A stretch of 37,830 nucleotides of DNA from Clostridia bacterium (GTDB lineage: Bacteria > Bacillota > Clostridia > TANB77 > RGIG9151). The position numbers and the translations under genes are program-made. The stretch spans positions 1 to 37,830 of the forward strand of contig JAFSUW010000037.1 in assembly GCA_017450465.1 (NCBI GenBank), read 5' to 3'. The notes beneath the pieces are model-generated. The model made no database searches. It worked only from the letters and a program-made list of their open reading frames with translations, and was not told where the DNA came from. Shown piece by piece: positions 8,211 through 14,863 of this stretch. How positions within the stretch are numbered: position 1 is the first letter of the stretch; every line of letters starts with the position of its first letter.

Positions 8211-10370
8211 TTAGTCAACTTCCTTAATCCTAAACTTAACATTTACAATGCTGCCTTTATCTACCTGTGTCCCTGCTGCTGGTTCCTGTGAATCTGCAAC
8301 ACCAAGACCATCTGCATTTATATTAAGTCCTACATTTTTTAATATCTCTGCCGCATTGTTAGGGCTTTGGCCAACAACACTTGGCACAGTTACTTTTAAT
8401 TTTTCTACGCCCTCTTCAGTATATAAAATTATCTTAGAATTTGCAATTACTTCTATATTTGCCTTTGGAATTTGATCAGCTACTTTATTTCCTTTACCTT
8501 GCGTACTATATGAAAGTCCTACATTCTTTAACGTTTTTATCGCTTCTTCTAAATCCATACCCCGAACATTTGGAACCGAAATTGTCGTTTTACCTGGATC
8601 ATTTGGATCAATATACGGATTTATTTGTAAATAACTAAGCGTATCCGCCAAAATATTTTTTACAACAGGTGCTGCAATTGCACCACCACCATGGCTATCG
8701 CCTTTAGGATCAAATAGTGCTACTAAAACTACAACTTCTGGCTTTTCAATAGGTGCAACGCCAACAAATGACGCTACATACCATGTGCTTGCTCCTATTC
8801 CTTGCTCACCAGTTCCTGTTTTGCCACCAATCCTATAGCCCTTTATATATGCATTACCACCAGTACCTTTATCAACAACTCTTTCCATCATTGTTTTTAC
8901 GGTTTCTGCAGCTTCTTTTGAAATAACTTGCCTTACTACTTCTGGCTTGATTTCTGAAATCGTATTTCCTTCAGCATCTCTTATTTCTTTTACGATTCTT
9001 GGTTTCATAAGCTTACCATCATTAGCAACTGCTGAAATTGCTGTTACTAGTTCTATTGGTGTTATATTAAATCTTTGTCCAAATGCTGTTGTTGCAACTT
9101 CTGTATCACGCATTGCCTGTATTGCGTGGAATACGCCACTTGCTTCACCTGGTAAATCTATTCCTGTTTTTTCAGTAAAACCAAATGCATCTATATATTT
9201 TCTAAGTGTTTCTTTACCAATTGCAAGACCAACACTTATAAATGCTGGGTTACAAGAATTCATTAGTGCTTCTGTAAAAGTTTGTGTACCATGTGGGCGA
9301 TAATATCTCCAACATTTCATGGTAGAACCTGCAATGGTTATTGAACCCGTGCAAACCATCTTACTATCTGTCGTAAATTTACCTGAATCTATCGCAGCTG
9401 ATGCCGTAATTACCTTAAAAGTTGAACCCGGCTCATATGTATCAGAAATTGCATTATTTCTCCACATCGATTCACGAATGTTTCTTTTTTCTTCCGATGT
9501 TATTGTATCCCAAATTTCTTCTTGTTCATCATTATATGGTCCAAAAGGAGTATTTAAGTCAAAGTCTGGTTTTACCGCCATCGCAAGTACATCGCCTGTT
9601 GTAGGTTTCATAACAATTGCTACTCCACCTTTATTACACTTGTTATCCACAACTGCTTTTTCTAAATACTTTTCAGCAAAATACTGTATAGATGAATCTA
9701 TACTAAGTACCAAATCTCTACCATCTTGGGCAGCATAATACGACTCCGAACTAAACGGTATATTATTTCCTCTTCCATCTGTTTCAGAAATAATTCTACC
9801 CGGAGTACCTGTTAAAACATCATCATAAGATTTTTCTATACCGTATAAACCCTTATCTGTTCCATAAAAGCCAATAACATGTGACGCTAAATTATTATTT
9901 GGATAAAATCTTTTTACTGATTCATCGATTTTTATTCCTTTTGATTTTGTATCTAAGATCCACTGTCTTATTAAATCTGTTTTTTCTTTATCTACATTAT
10001 CTTTTATAGTTACTTCCGATACTTTTTCGCCTAGTTTATCATATACCTCTTGATAGTCTAACTCTAAAATTTCAGAAAGTTTAGTTGCCATTTCTGCTTG
10101 ATTTGTGACTTGAGCAGGAATAACTTTTACTGTTTCAACTGAATAACTTTTGGCTAAAATAGTATTATCTGAAGAATAAATCGTACCGCGTTTTGACGAG
10201 ATAGTTCTGTCACGCGTTTGTGATTCGTATGCCTTTTTCTGTAGCCAATCACTATCTACAATTTGAATCCATGCAGTTTTAAAAATTAAAGCAATAAGTG
10301 CCAAGCAAGAAATTACTAATAGAAAAATTATTCTATGCTTTGTTTTTATTTTAACGCTTTCTTTAGCCAA
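8211..10370 (-). CDS. spoVD: SpoVD-type class B penicillin-binding protein with two PASTA domains
   Basis: This transpeptidase cross-links peptidoglycan, with a role in spore cortex or septum together with the SEDS protein encoded downstream. One membrane anchor covers about residues 13-33. The dimerisation domain contains RGTIYSSDNTILA. The transpeptidase motifs are STFK (316-319, nucleophile Ser316), SCN (372-374) and KTGT (517-520). Two C-terminal PASTA domains (about 597-651 and 659-715) distinguish SpoVD from short PBP2B forms. I chose TTG at 10370 (719 residues) with GAGGTG 6 bases upstream, rather than GTG at 10379, which overlaps that site. A terminator hairpin and a sigma-E-like promoter lie just upstream, suggesting separate sporulation control. 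Confidence 0.95.
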   Translation of the reverse strand: MAKESVKIKTKHRIIFLLVISCLALIALIFKTAWIQIVDSDWLQKKAYESQTRDRTISSKRGTIYSSDNTILAKSYSVETVKVIPAQVTNQAEMATKLSEILELDYQEVYDKLGEKVSEVTIKDNVDKEKTDLIRQWILDTKSKGIKIDESVKRFYPNNNLASHVIGFYGTDKGLYGIEKSYDDVLTGTPGRIISETDGRGNNIPFSSESYYAAQDGRDLVLSIDSSIQYFAEKYLEKAVVDNKCNKGGVAIVMKPTTGDVLAMAVKPDFDLNTPFGPYNDEQEEIWDTITSEEKRNIRESMWRNNAISDTYEPGSTFKVITASAAIDSGKFTTDSKMVCTGSITIAGSTMKCWRYYRPHGTQTFTEALMNSCNPAFISVGLAIGKETLRKYIDAFGFTEKTGIDLPGEASGVFHAIQAMRDTEVATTAFGQRFNITPIELVTAISAVANDGKLMKPRIVKEIRDAEGNTISEIKPEVVRQVISKEAAETVKTMMERVVDKGTGGNAYIKGYRIGGKTGTGEQGIGASTWYVASFVGVAPIEKPEVVVLVALFDPKGDSHGGGAIAAPVVKNILADTLSYLQINPYIDPNDPGKTTISVPNVRGMDLEEAIKTLKNVGLSYSTQGKGNKVADQIPKANIEVIANSKIILYTEEGVEKLKVTVPSVVGQSPNNAAEILKNVGLNINADGLGVADSQEPAAGTQVDKGSIVNVKFRIKEVD

Positions 10371-10391
10371 AACTATCACCTCATATTTTTA

Positions 10392-10421
10392 ATTGTATGT
10401 AATCGTATAAGTTATTATAAC
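10392..10421 (-). promoter_or_regulatory. Candidate sigma-E promoter of spoVD
   Basis: On the minus strand CATACAAT (10392-10399) matches the sigma-E -10 consensus CATACANT, and GTTATAA (10415-10421) resembles the -35 consensus, with 15 bp between. The predicted start would leave a short leader containing the GAGGTG site of spoVD. The assignment rests on consensus matching alone. Confidence 0.5.
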
Positions 10422-10423
10422 AA

Positions 10424-10451
10424 AATTGAGAATGTAAAACCATTCTCAATT
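10424..10451 (-). terminator. Terminator after ftsL
   Basis: An 11-bp perfect stem (10424-10434 with 10441-10451) with a 6-base loop is followed on the minus strand by TTTTGTTAT. The stop codon of ftsL (10446-10448) lies inside the stem. It would stop or attenuate transcription between ftsL and spoVD. Confidence 0.6.
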
Positions 10452-10907
10452 AAAAAATTCTACTATATTATTTATTATTTTTTTGAAGAAACTTGGTTCT
10501 TCTACTGCATTCTCATTTGCGAGTAAATCTTGTTTATCTAATACTATATATTCTATTTGATAATTTTGTAATTTCTGCATTCCGAGCTCATCGGTTGCAT
10601 ATTTTTCTATTTCACTTAAATTAACATTACTTTCTGCTGCAAATTTTAACTGAGTATTTAATGTGTTTATTTCATCAAGTTCAGACTTTAGTTTTATTAC
10701 TTCTAAATTCAGTGCATTTATAGCAGTAAATCTATATACCATGGTTAGTGCAAGAGCAAATATAATTACACCTAAAAGTAGTCTATTTTTGCTCTTTTTC
10801 TTTGGTTTTTTTACTTTAACTGGTTCTTCTTGCTTAATCGTTTGAGGTTTTTCATAAACAGTTTTTTTATAATCTTCATAATAATATTCTTCTTGACGTA
10901 ATGGCAC
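10446..10907 (-). CDS. ftsL: FtsL-like septum protein
   Basis: The 153-residue protein has the FtsL/DivIC layout: a charged, Lys-rich cytoplasmic N-terminus (about 1-42, with KKPKKKSKNRLLLG), one transmembrane helix (about 43-63), then a leucine-zipper-like coiled coil (about 65-100, NLEVIKLKSELDEINTLN). FtsL joins DivIC and FtsQ/DivIB to activate septal peptidoglycan synthesis. Sequence similarity in this family is weak, so the call rests on size, topology and position between rsmH and spoVD. The start is GTG at 10907 with GGGAGGG about 8 bases upstream. It is preceded by a terminator-like hairpin and a repeat array, so its expression may be separated from mraZ-rsmH. Confidence 0.85.
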   Translation of the reverse strand: MPLRQEEYYYEDYKKTVYEKPQTIKQEEPVKVKKPKKKSKNRLLLGVIIFALALTMVYRFTAINALNLEVIKLKSELDEINTLNTQLKFAAESNVNLSEIEKYATDELGMQKLQNYQIEYIVLDKQDLLANENAVEEPSFFKKIINNIVEFFN

Positions 10908-10960
10908 TGTTTATCCCTCCCTATATATAAATTAAAATTATTTTCACATTAATGTTAAAA

Positions 10961-10984
10961 CAGGGACTATTATATAGTCCCCTG
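10961..10984 (-). terminator. Terminator or attenuator upstream of ftsL
   Basis: CAGGGACTAT (10961-10970) pairs with ATAGTCCCCTG (10974-10984), with one bulged C and a three-base loop. On the minus strand it is followed by TTTT. It sits in the leader about 50 bases before the ftsL start, so it may end mraZ-rsmH transcripts or act as an attenuator. Confidence 0.6.
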
Positions 10985-10990
10985 TTCTTA

Positions 10991-11100
10991 TCTTTTGTAA
11001 CTACATATTTTTTCTTTTGTATAAATTAATGTAATTAACATTTTATCTTTTGTAAATTAAAATTTTTATCTTTTGTATTTTATTTATTTTTTCTTTTGTG
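10991..11100 (-). repeat. Phased array of five TACAAAAGA motifs
   Basis: On the minus strand the motif TACAAAAGA (the copy farthest upstream reads CACAAAAGA), usually followed by WAA, occurs at 10991-10999, 11013-11021, 11046-11054, 11069-11077 and 11092-11100. The distances are 22, 33, 23 and 23 bases, close to whole helical turns. The rest of this rsmH-ftsL gap is AT-rich spacer. It looks like a multi-site protein-binding or RNA-binding array; the binding factor is unknown. Confidence 0.65.
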
Positions 11101-11130
11101 TATATGTAAAGGGGGCTACCCTAAACATTC

Positions 11131-12063
11131 TTATTTCTTCTCCGCCACTCGAAGTTTCGCACTATGAGAACGATTATTCTCTGATAGCTCCTTTGTAGAT
11201 GGTAATATCGGTTTTTTAGTAATTATATTTATCTTACTTACCTTACCACATACACAAGAAGGGAAATCAGGTGGACAGATGCAAGCTTTAGCTTCTTCTG
11301 TGAAGACATCTTTTACTATTCTGTCTTCTAATGAATGGAATGTTATTATGCATAACCTTCCACCTGTGTTAAGACAATCAATTGCATTTAAGACTGATTC
11401 TCTTAACTCACTAATTTCGTCATTAACGTAAATTCTGAGTGCTTGGAACACCCTTTTTGCAGGATGACCATCATCTCTTGCGCCTACTGGAACAGCAGCT
11501 TTTATTATATCTACCAACTGAAATGTTGTAGATATTTCTACTTTTTGCCGTTTTTCAACAATAAAGTCTGCTATTCGGGAGGCCCATTTCTCTTCTCCGT
11601 AGTCTCTAAAAATTTTGACTAGTTCTTCTTTTGTACAATTGTTTACCACATCTTTTGCGGTAATTTTATCGTTAGTATTCATTCGCATATCTAGAGGTGC
11701 ATCAAACCGATACGAAAAACCTCTATCAGCATTGTCTAGTTGGTATGATGAAACTCCTAAATCTAAAAGAATACCATCTACACCAGCTATTCCTAAATTG
11801 GCTAAGATACTTTTCATATTTTTGTAATTATCATTAACCAATTCTATTCTAGGTACTGCATCTATAAGACGCTGCCTAGAAACATTAAGTGCTTCAACGT
11901 CTCTGTCAATTCCTATTAACATTCCTCTTTCGTTTAACGACTTCGTAATTGCAAGTGAGTGTCCGGCGCCTCCAATAGTTCCATCTACATAAACACCATC
12001 AGGTTTTATGCAAAGGTTTTCAATAGATTCATTAAATAAAACCGGCTTATGTACAAATTCCAT
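11131..12063 (-). CDS. rsmH: 16S rRNA (cytosine-1402 N4) methyltransferase RsmH
   Basis: RsmH (MraW) uses S-adenosylmethionine to methylate the N4 position of C1402 in the decoding centre of 16S rRNA. The 310 residues begin EFVHKPVLFNESIENL and contain the SAM-binding loop DGTIGGAGHS (about 28-37), GILLDLGVSSYQLD, RGFSYRFDAPLDMRMN, the HPAKRVFQALRIYVNDE segment, and SLEDRIVK, which together are unambiguous. Length is normal for the family. ATG at 12063 has GGAGAG ahead. It is the second gene of the mraZ operon, 32 bases after mraZ. Confidence 0.98.
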   Translation of the reverse strand: MEFVHKPVLFNESIENLCIKPDGVYVDGTIGGAGHSLAITKSLNERGMLIGIDRDVEALNVSRQRLIDAVPRIELVNDNYKNMKSILANLGIAGVDGILLDLGVSSYQLDNADRGFSYRFDAPLDMRMNTNDKITAKDVVNNCTKEELVKIFRDYGEEKWASRIADFIVEKRQKVEISTTFQLVDIIKAAVPVGARDDGHPAKRVFQALRIYVNDEISELRESVLNAIDCLNTGGRLCIITFHSLEDRIVKDVFTEEAKACICPPDFPSCVCGKVSKINIITKKPILPSTKELSENNRSHSAKLRVAEKK

Positions 12064-12095
12064 AATTACTCTCCCTGCCTGGCCTTTTTTACTGA

Positions 12096-12527
12096 CTAAA
12101 TTCCCAACTCAGCCATTTTCTCAGCCAAAACGTCCGCTTCTAAATCTTCTGCTTCACTGTAATTATCCCATTTTTCTTGACTCCAGATTTCCACCCTACT
12201 GGAAACGCCAATTACAACAAGATCTTTAGTCAGCGTAGCATAATCTCTTAGCACTGGCGGTATTAATATACGCCCTTGCTTGTCTATTTCGCATTCGACG
12301 GCTCCTGAGAAAAAAAATCTCACGAATGCTCTAGCATCTTTGTTTGTAAGAGGTAACGACTTAGTTTTGTTTTCAAAGTTTGTCCATTCTTCTTTGGAAT
12401 AGGCAAACAAACACCCGTCTAAGCCCTTGGTAATAACGAATTTATCGCCCAAACCATCTCTAAATTTAGCAGGTACTATGACTCTGCCTTTTGGGTCTAA
12501 ACTATGCCTGTATTCTCCGATAAACAA
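12096..12527 (-). CDS. mraZ: Transcriptional regulator MraZ
   Basis: MraZ is an AbrB-fold DNA-binding protein that forms a ring-shaped oligomer and represses its own dcw promoter. Two MraZ repeats are visible: [22 protein letters not shown] at the N-terminus and [19 protein letters not shown] in the second half, each with the (D/E)xKGR or DxQGR core. I chose TTG at 12527, with GAAGGTG 6 bases ahead. This gives FIGEYRH right after the initiator and a length of 143 residues, exactly typical for the family. GTG at 12536 would overlap the binding site. Upstream lie three AAGTGG boxes at 10-bp spacing, which are the expected MraZ binding repeats. Confidence 0.97.
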   Translation of the reverse strand: MFIGEYRHSLDPKGRVIVPAKFRDGLGDKFVITKGLDGCLFAYSKEEWTNFENKTKSLPLTNKDARAFVRFFFSGAVECEIDKQGRILIPPVLRDYATLTKDLVVIGVSSRVEIWSQEKWDNYSEAEDLEADVLAEKMAELGI

Positions 12528-12563
12528 AACTTTCACCTTCTTTCATGGAGTGTGATTTTTAAA

Positions 12564-12589
12564 CCACTTTGCTCCACTTCGTACCACTT
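12564..12589 (-). promoter_or_regulatory. MraZ operator: three AAGTGG direct repeats
   Basis: On the minus strand AAGTGG occurs three times with exactly 10-bp periodicity (plus-strand CCACTT at 12564-12569, 12574-12579 and 12584-12589). They sit between the predicted transcription start and mraZ. Known MraZ sites are short G-rich direct repeats with this period, for example TGGGN in Escherichia coli and AAAGTG-type boxes in mollicutes, so autoregulation is very likely. Confidence 0.85.
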
Positions 12590-12597
12590 ACAATTGA

Positions 12598-12626
12598 ATT
12601 TTAATATTTTCTCTCCATTTTTGCAA
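12598..12626 (-). promoter_or_regulatory. Sigma-A promoter of the mraZ operon
   Basis: On the minus strand TTGCAA (12621-12626) and TAAAAT (12598-12603) are separated by 17 bp. The predicted start, near 12591, is immediately before the three MraZ boxes. Confidence 0.75.
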
Positions 12627-12628
12627 TA

Positions 12629-12660
12629 TAAAAAATAAAAAATAGGCCATAAGACCTATT
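12629..12660 (-). terminator. Possible terminator upstream of the mraZ promoter
   Basis: AATAGG (12641-12646) pairs with CCTATT (12655-12660) around a partly paired loop, followed on the minus strand by a T-rich run. It would insulate the mraZ promoter from upstream transcripts. The stem is weak. Confidence 0.4.
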
Positions 12661-12740
12661 GATTTTTTACGTTAATTTCAACCCTTGGCTTTAGAAAACA
12701 ATAATTTATTTATCGAGGAAAATAGAATTTATCATTTTGT

Positions 12741-12767
12741 GGGCGGGGATGGAACCCCGCCCCTACA
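12741..12767. repeat. GC-rich palindromic repeat (copy 1)
   Basis: GGGCGGGG and CCCCGCCC flank a short ATGGAA loop, and the element ends CTACA. The 27 bases are the exact reverse complement of 37741-37767, so this is a dispersed repeat. It lies in the 338-base gap between the SleB-type gene and mraZ, which otherwise holds the mraZ promoter and operator and two hairpins. Confidence 0.8.
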
Positions 12768-12824
12768 TTCGTTTGATAAATCAACATAAATAGGAATTGA
12801 ATCATCACTACAAACAATACTCTT

Positions 12825-12864
12825 TAAAAAAGAAAAGGGCGGTCTTGCCTTAAGCAAAACCGCC
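12825..12864 (-). terminator. Terminator of the SleB-type gene
   Basis: GGCGGTCTTGC (12838-12848) pairs with GCAAAACCGCC (12854-12864), with one non-Watson-Crick pair, around a five-base loop. On the minus strand a T-rich run follows (12825-12837). It lies 10 bases after the stop codon and is a strong intrinsic terminator. Confidence 0.9.
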
Positions 12865-12874
12865 AAATGAGTAT

Positions 12875-13744
12875 TTACCAGTTCATGCGCCACAGCATGT
12901 GGGCAAGATGTTCATATCCAGAGACGTACTCGCAGTGTTCCCAAAACCAGGGAGTCTGTGCCGCCCAGGTGCAGAAACCCACGATATGGTCGTCCCAAAG
13001 AACTCGTTCGCCAGAAAGCACTGCATCCACCGCCTGTTTGGTCTCATCAGTAGGGCCAACGCTGTACAGTCGCCCGTCGATTACGGGAGTAAACTGCCAG
13101 CCGTTATCATACTGATAGATAACTTCGGTAATCGTATCAGGATAAAGCGGAGAGTTTACTCTGTTTAATATTACTTCCGCTATGATCATCTTATCCTCAT
13201 ACGATTGCCCCTCTACCTCGGCCTCTACTATTTGATAAAACCAGTAGCGGTCATCATCAGAACAGGGAAACGCGGATACGCATTGATATGTAGCTGCAGG
13301 TTCAGGTTCGGGATCCACCTCCGGTTGATACATCAGGGTCTGCATTTCCCAAAGAGTCGGAGGTTCAAGAACCGGTTCGTCGAGTCCAGGTCCTTCAACA
13401 CGCCAGCACACCAGCGGTTCTCCACCATCAGGGGCTTCAAGTTCGGCATACCAAATGCCGTAACTGTCCTCTTGAAGGTTTTTGAACATAGTCTCGGCGC
13501 CATTCAGCACCGTGCCGGCCTTTTCGGCACGTTCCTGAGCGGTGTCGATTGGTGTACGGTAGTAGTTGCTGTCCGGTCCCCACTCAAAAGTAAAATTCAT
13601 CGTCCCATCGGCCTCAATATCGGCAAGCACAGCGTGCCAATTTCGACCGATGCCAACAGCAGGTTCTTCAGCAGGGAGTTTAGAGCAGGATGCAAGGGTA
13701 AGGGAAAACAGGATCAGGGCTACGATAAACGACGTTTTTTTCAT
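12875..13744 (-). CDS. SleB-type cell-wall hydrolase lipoprotein, GC-rich
   Basis: This is a predicted secreted lipoprotein of 289 residues. A short signal peptide ends in the lipobox LASC with Cys20. Residues of about 30-160 form a domain I do not recognise (IGRNWHAVLADIEADG, FTFEWGPDSNYYR) followed by a Pro/Glu-rich linker. The C-terminal domain (about 167-289) matches the cell-wall hydrolase family of SleB: YQIVEAEVEGQSYEDKMIIA, EVILNRVNSPLYPDTITEV, WQFTPV. SleB-like enzymes cut peptidoglycan, in SleB itself the spore cortex. ATG at 13744 has GGAGG 4 bases upstream; an upstream ATG at 13801 would lie after the promoter but spoils the signal peptide. G+C is strikingly high (36 of 60 in 13381-13440, against 18 of 60 in rpsT), suggesting transfer. 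It has its own promoter and terminator. Confidence 0.85.
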   Translation of the reverse strand: MKKTSFIVALILFSLTLASCSKLPAEEPAVGIGRNWHAVLADIEADGTMNFTFEWGPDSNYYRTPIDTAQERAEKAGTVLNGAETMFKNLQEDSYGIWYAELEAPDGGEPLVCWRVEGPGLDEPVLEPPTLWEMQTLMYQPEVDPEPEPAATYQCVSAFPCSDDDRYWFYQIVEAEVEGQSYEDKMIIAEVILNRVNSPLYPDTITEVIYQYDNGWQFTPVIDGRLYSVGPTDETKQAVDAVLSGERVLWDDHIVGFCTWAAQTPWFWEHCEYVSGYEHLAHMLWRMNW

Positions 13745-13816
13745 ACGTCCTCCATAAAGAAACGTCCAGCCCCTCAAAAGAGACTGGCTAATTTGTCGCA
13801 TAAAACGACTAATACT

Positions 13817-13845
13817 ATTTTACTACAAATTATGTAAACTGTCAA
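13817..13845 (-). promoter_or_regulatory. Sigma-A promoter of the SleB-type gene
   Basis: On the minus strand a consensus TTGACA (13840-13845) and TAAAAT (13817-13822) are spaced by 17 bp. It is divergent from the rpsT promoter and close to it. Confidence 0.75.
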
Positions 13846-13865
13846 ACAAATATTTCCATAACCAC

Positions 13866-13894
13866 TTGCAATTACATAACATCTGTGATAAAAT
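13866..13894 (+). promoter_or_regulatory. Sigma-A promoter of rpsT
   Basis: TTGCAA (13866-13871) and TAAAAT (13889-13894) are spaced by 17 bp, about 35 bases before the rpsT start. Confidence 0.75.
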
Positions 13895-13929
13895 AACTTC
13901 TGTTAATGTAGTTTTAGGGGGTGAATGTT

Positions 13930-14199
13930 TTGCCAAATATAAAATCAGCTAAGAAAAGAGTTCTTGTAACAGATGTTAAGACAAAAAGAAATAATATGAT
14001 GAAAACATCTTTAAAAAATGCTATTAAGAAATTTGATTCTTCAATCGAATCAAATGATACTGAACTTATAAATAACGCTTATACAAAAGCTGTAAGCACT
14101 ATTGATAAGGCAGCAGCTAAGGGAGTTATAAAGAAAAATTCAGCTAGCAACAAAAAAGCTTCTTTAGGTAAGAAATTAAGTGCAAAAACTACAAAGTAG
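13930..14199 (+). CDS. rpsT: 30S ribosomal protein S20
   Basis: S20 is a primary binding protein of 16S rRNA in the small subunit body. The 89 residues are Lys/Ala-rich and begin PNIKSAKKRV after the initiator, then continue KTKRNNMMKTSLKNAIKKF and KAAAKGVIKKNSASNKKASL, the standard S20 pattern. I chose TTG at 13930, with AGGGGGTG 7 bases ahead, because family members begin MPNIKSAKKR. GTG at 13921 overlaps the binding site. The gene is monocistronic, with its own promoter and a strong terminator. S20 is known in other bacteria to regulate its own translation, and weak TTG starts recur in rpsT genes. Confidence 0.97.
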   Translation: MPNIKSAKKRVLVTDVKTKRNNMMKTSLKNAIKKFDSSIESNDTELINNAYTKAVSTIDKAAAKGVIKKNSASNKKASLGKKLSAKTTK

Positions 14200-14204
14200 T
14201 TTAC

Positions 14205-14230
14205 ATATGGCCACAAGGCCATATTTTTTT
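14205..14230 (+). terminator. rpsT terminator
   Basis: ATATGGCC (14205-14212) and GGCCATAT (14217-14224) form an 8-bp stem around ACAA, followed by a T run. It begins 5 bases after the rpsT stop codon. Confidence 0.9.
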
Positions 14231-14263
14231 GCCTTTTTTTAGAGTTAGTCCCATAAGTTACAT

Positions 14264-14292
14264 TTGTTATGCCATACCCCATATGCTACAAT
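14264..14292 (+). promoter_or_regulatory. Sigma-A promoter of small membrane protein gene
   Basis: TTGTTA (14264-14269) and TACAAT (14287-14292) are separated by 17 bp and lie about 38 bases before the ATG at 14330. Confidence 0.65.
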
Positions 14293-14329
14293 ATTAATAG
14301 ATATACTAACTCATAAGGGGCTAACAAAA

Positions 14330-14548
14330 ATGACAAAAAAGATAAAAGAAAAAATAGAAAATATAAATAAAATATCAAAAAACATAATAAAATACGGAAC
14401 ACTATTCTCCTGCCTGCTAATTGCAATTGGAGTAATCTTACTATATAAAACACCACATGAATTTATAGCCCAAGAACTCATAAAATCAGCAGTCACCGTA
14501 TGGGCCGAAATAATAATAGGAGGGCTATTCATCGACTTTGTTTTCTAA
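14330..14548 (+). CDS. Small hypothetical membrane protein
   Basis: I do not recognise this 72-residue protein. A Lys-rich amphipathic N-terminus (MTKKIKEKIENINKIS) is followed by two hydrophobic segments (about residues 23-40 and 52-70), giving a hairpin topology. The ATG at 14330 has AAGGGG 9 bases ahead and a sigma-A promoter upstream; an in-frame upstream ATG at 14264 lies in the promoter and is unlikely. The reading frame ends abruptly at FIDFVF just before a large inverted repeat. Beyond the stop, the +1 frame continues to 14603 and would encode a tail containing TFAAVLSGMFIGKAI. The C-terminus may therefore have been altered when the repeat formed, but a complete short protein is equally possible. 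Confidence 0.6.
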   Translation: MTKKIKEKIENINKISKNIIKYGTLFSCLLIAIGVILLYKTPHEFIAQELIKSAVTVWAEIIIGGLFIDFVF

Positions 14549-14557
14549 TTACCACAC

Positions 14558-14863
14558 TTTTGCAGCTGTTTTAAGTGGAATGTTTATTGGCAAAGCTATT
14601 TAAGATAAAAAGACCAAACAAATATACGCATACATTAAATAAAGTTTGGCAACATTTATCCAAAACAGTCTTTGGTGGTCAAAAAAGCCGGATGCTTTTT
14701 TGAGCGAAGACACGGCACAGATGCCGTGTGTGAACGACCACCAATTGTTTTGGGTAAAATGCCCAAACTTTATGTCCGTATGCAATATTTGTTTGGTCTT
14801 TTTATTAAGAAAAATTTATTTTTTTAGTCAGTGAGCATTCTCTCACTTAAAACAGCTGCAAAA
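14558..14863. repeat. Large imperfect inverted repeat (foldback element)
   Basis: About 300 bases fold back on themselves. Perfectly matching arm segments are 14558-14577 with 14844-14863 (20 bp), 14605-14625 with 14785-14805 (21 bp), 14628-14633 with 14778-14783, 14639-14649 with 14763-14773 (11 bp), 14660-14667 with 14746-14753 and 14672-14680 with 14736-14744 (9 bp). Two small hairpins sit at the tip: 14681-14701 (8-bp stem AAAAAAGC/GCTTTTTT) and 14711-14728 (7-bp stem CACGGCA/TGCCGTG). The outermost right segment is inside the coding 3' end of the MotE-like gene. There is no transposase. It could be a degenerate MITE, an inverted duplication, or a structured RNA or terminator. Confidence 0.85.

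Noticed and set aside
13205..13837. Long plus-strand reading frame opposite the SleB-type gene
   Set aside because: It is antisense to a gene with a clear lipobox, SleB motifs, promoter and terminator. It arises because high-GC DNA has few stop codons, and it has no convincing ribosome binding site.
14600..14834. Short reading frames within the foldback element on both strands
   Set aside because: The two are near mirror images of each other, as expected from an inverted repeat, and neither has a ribosome binding site.
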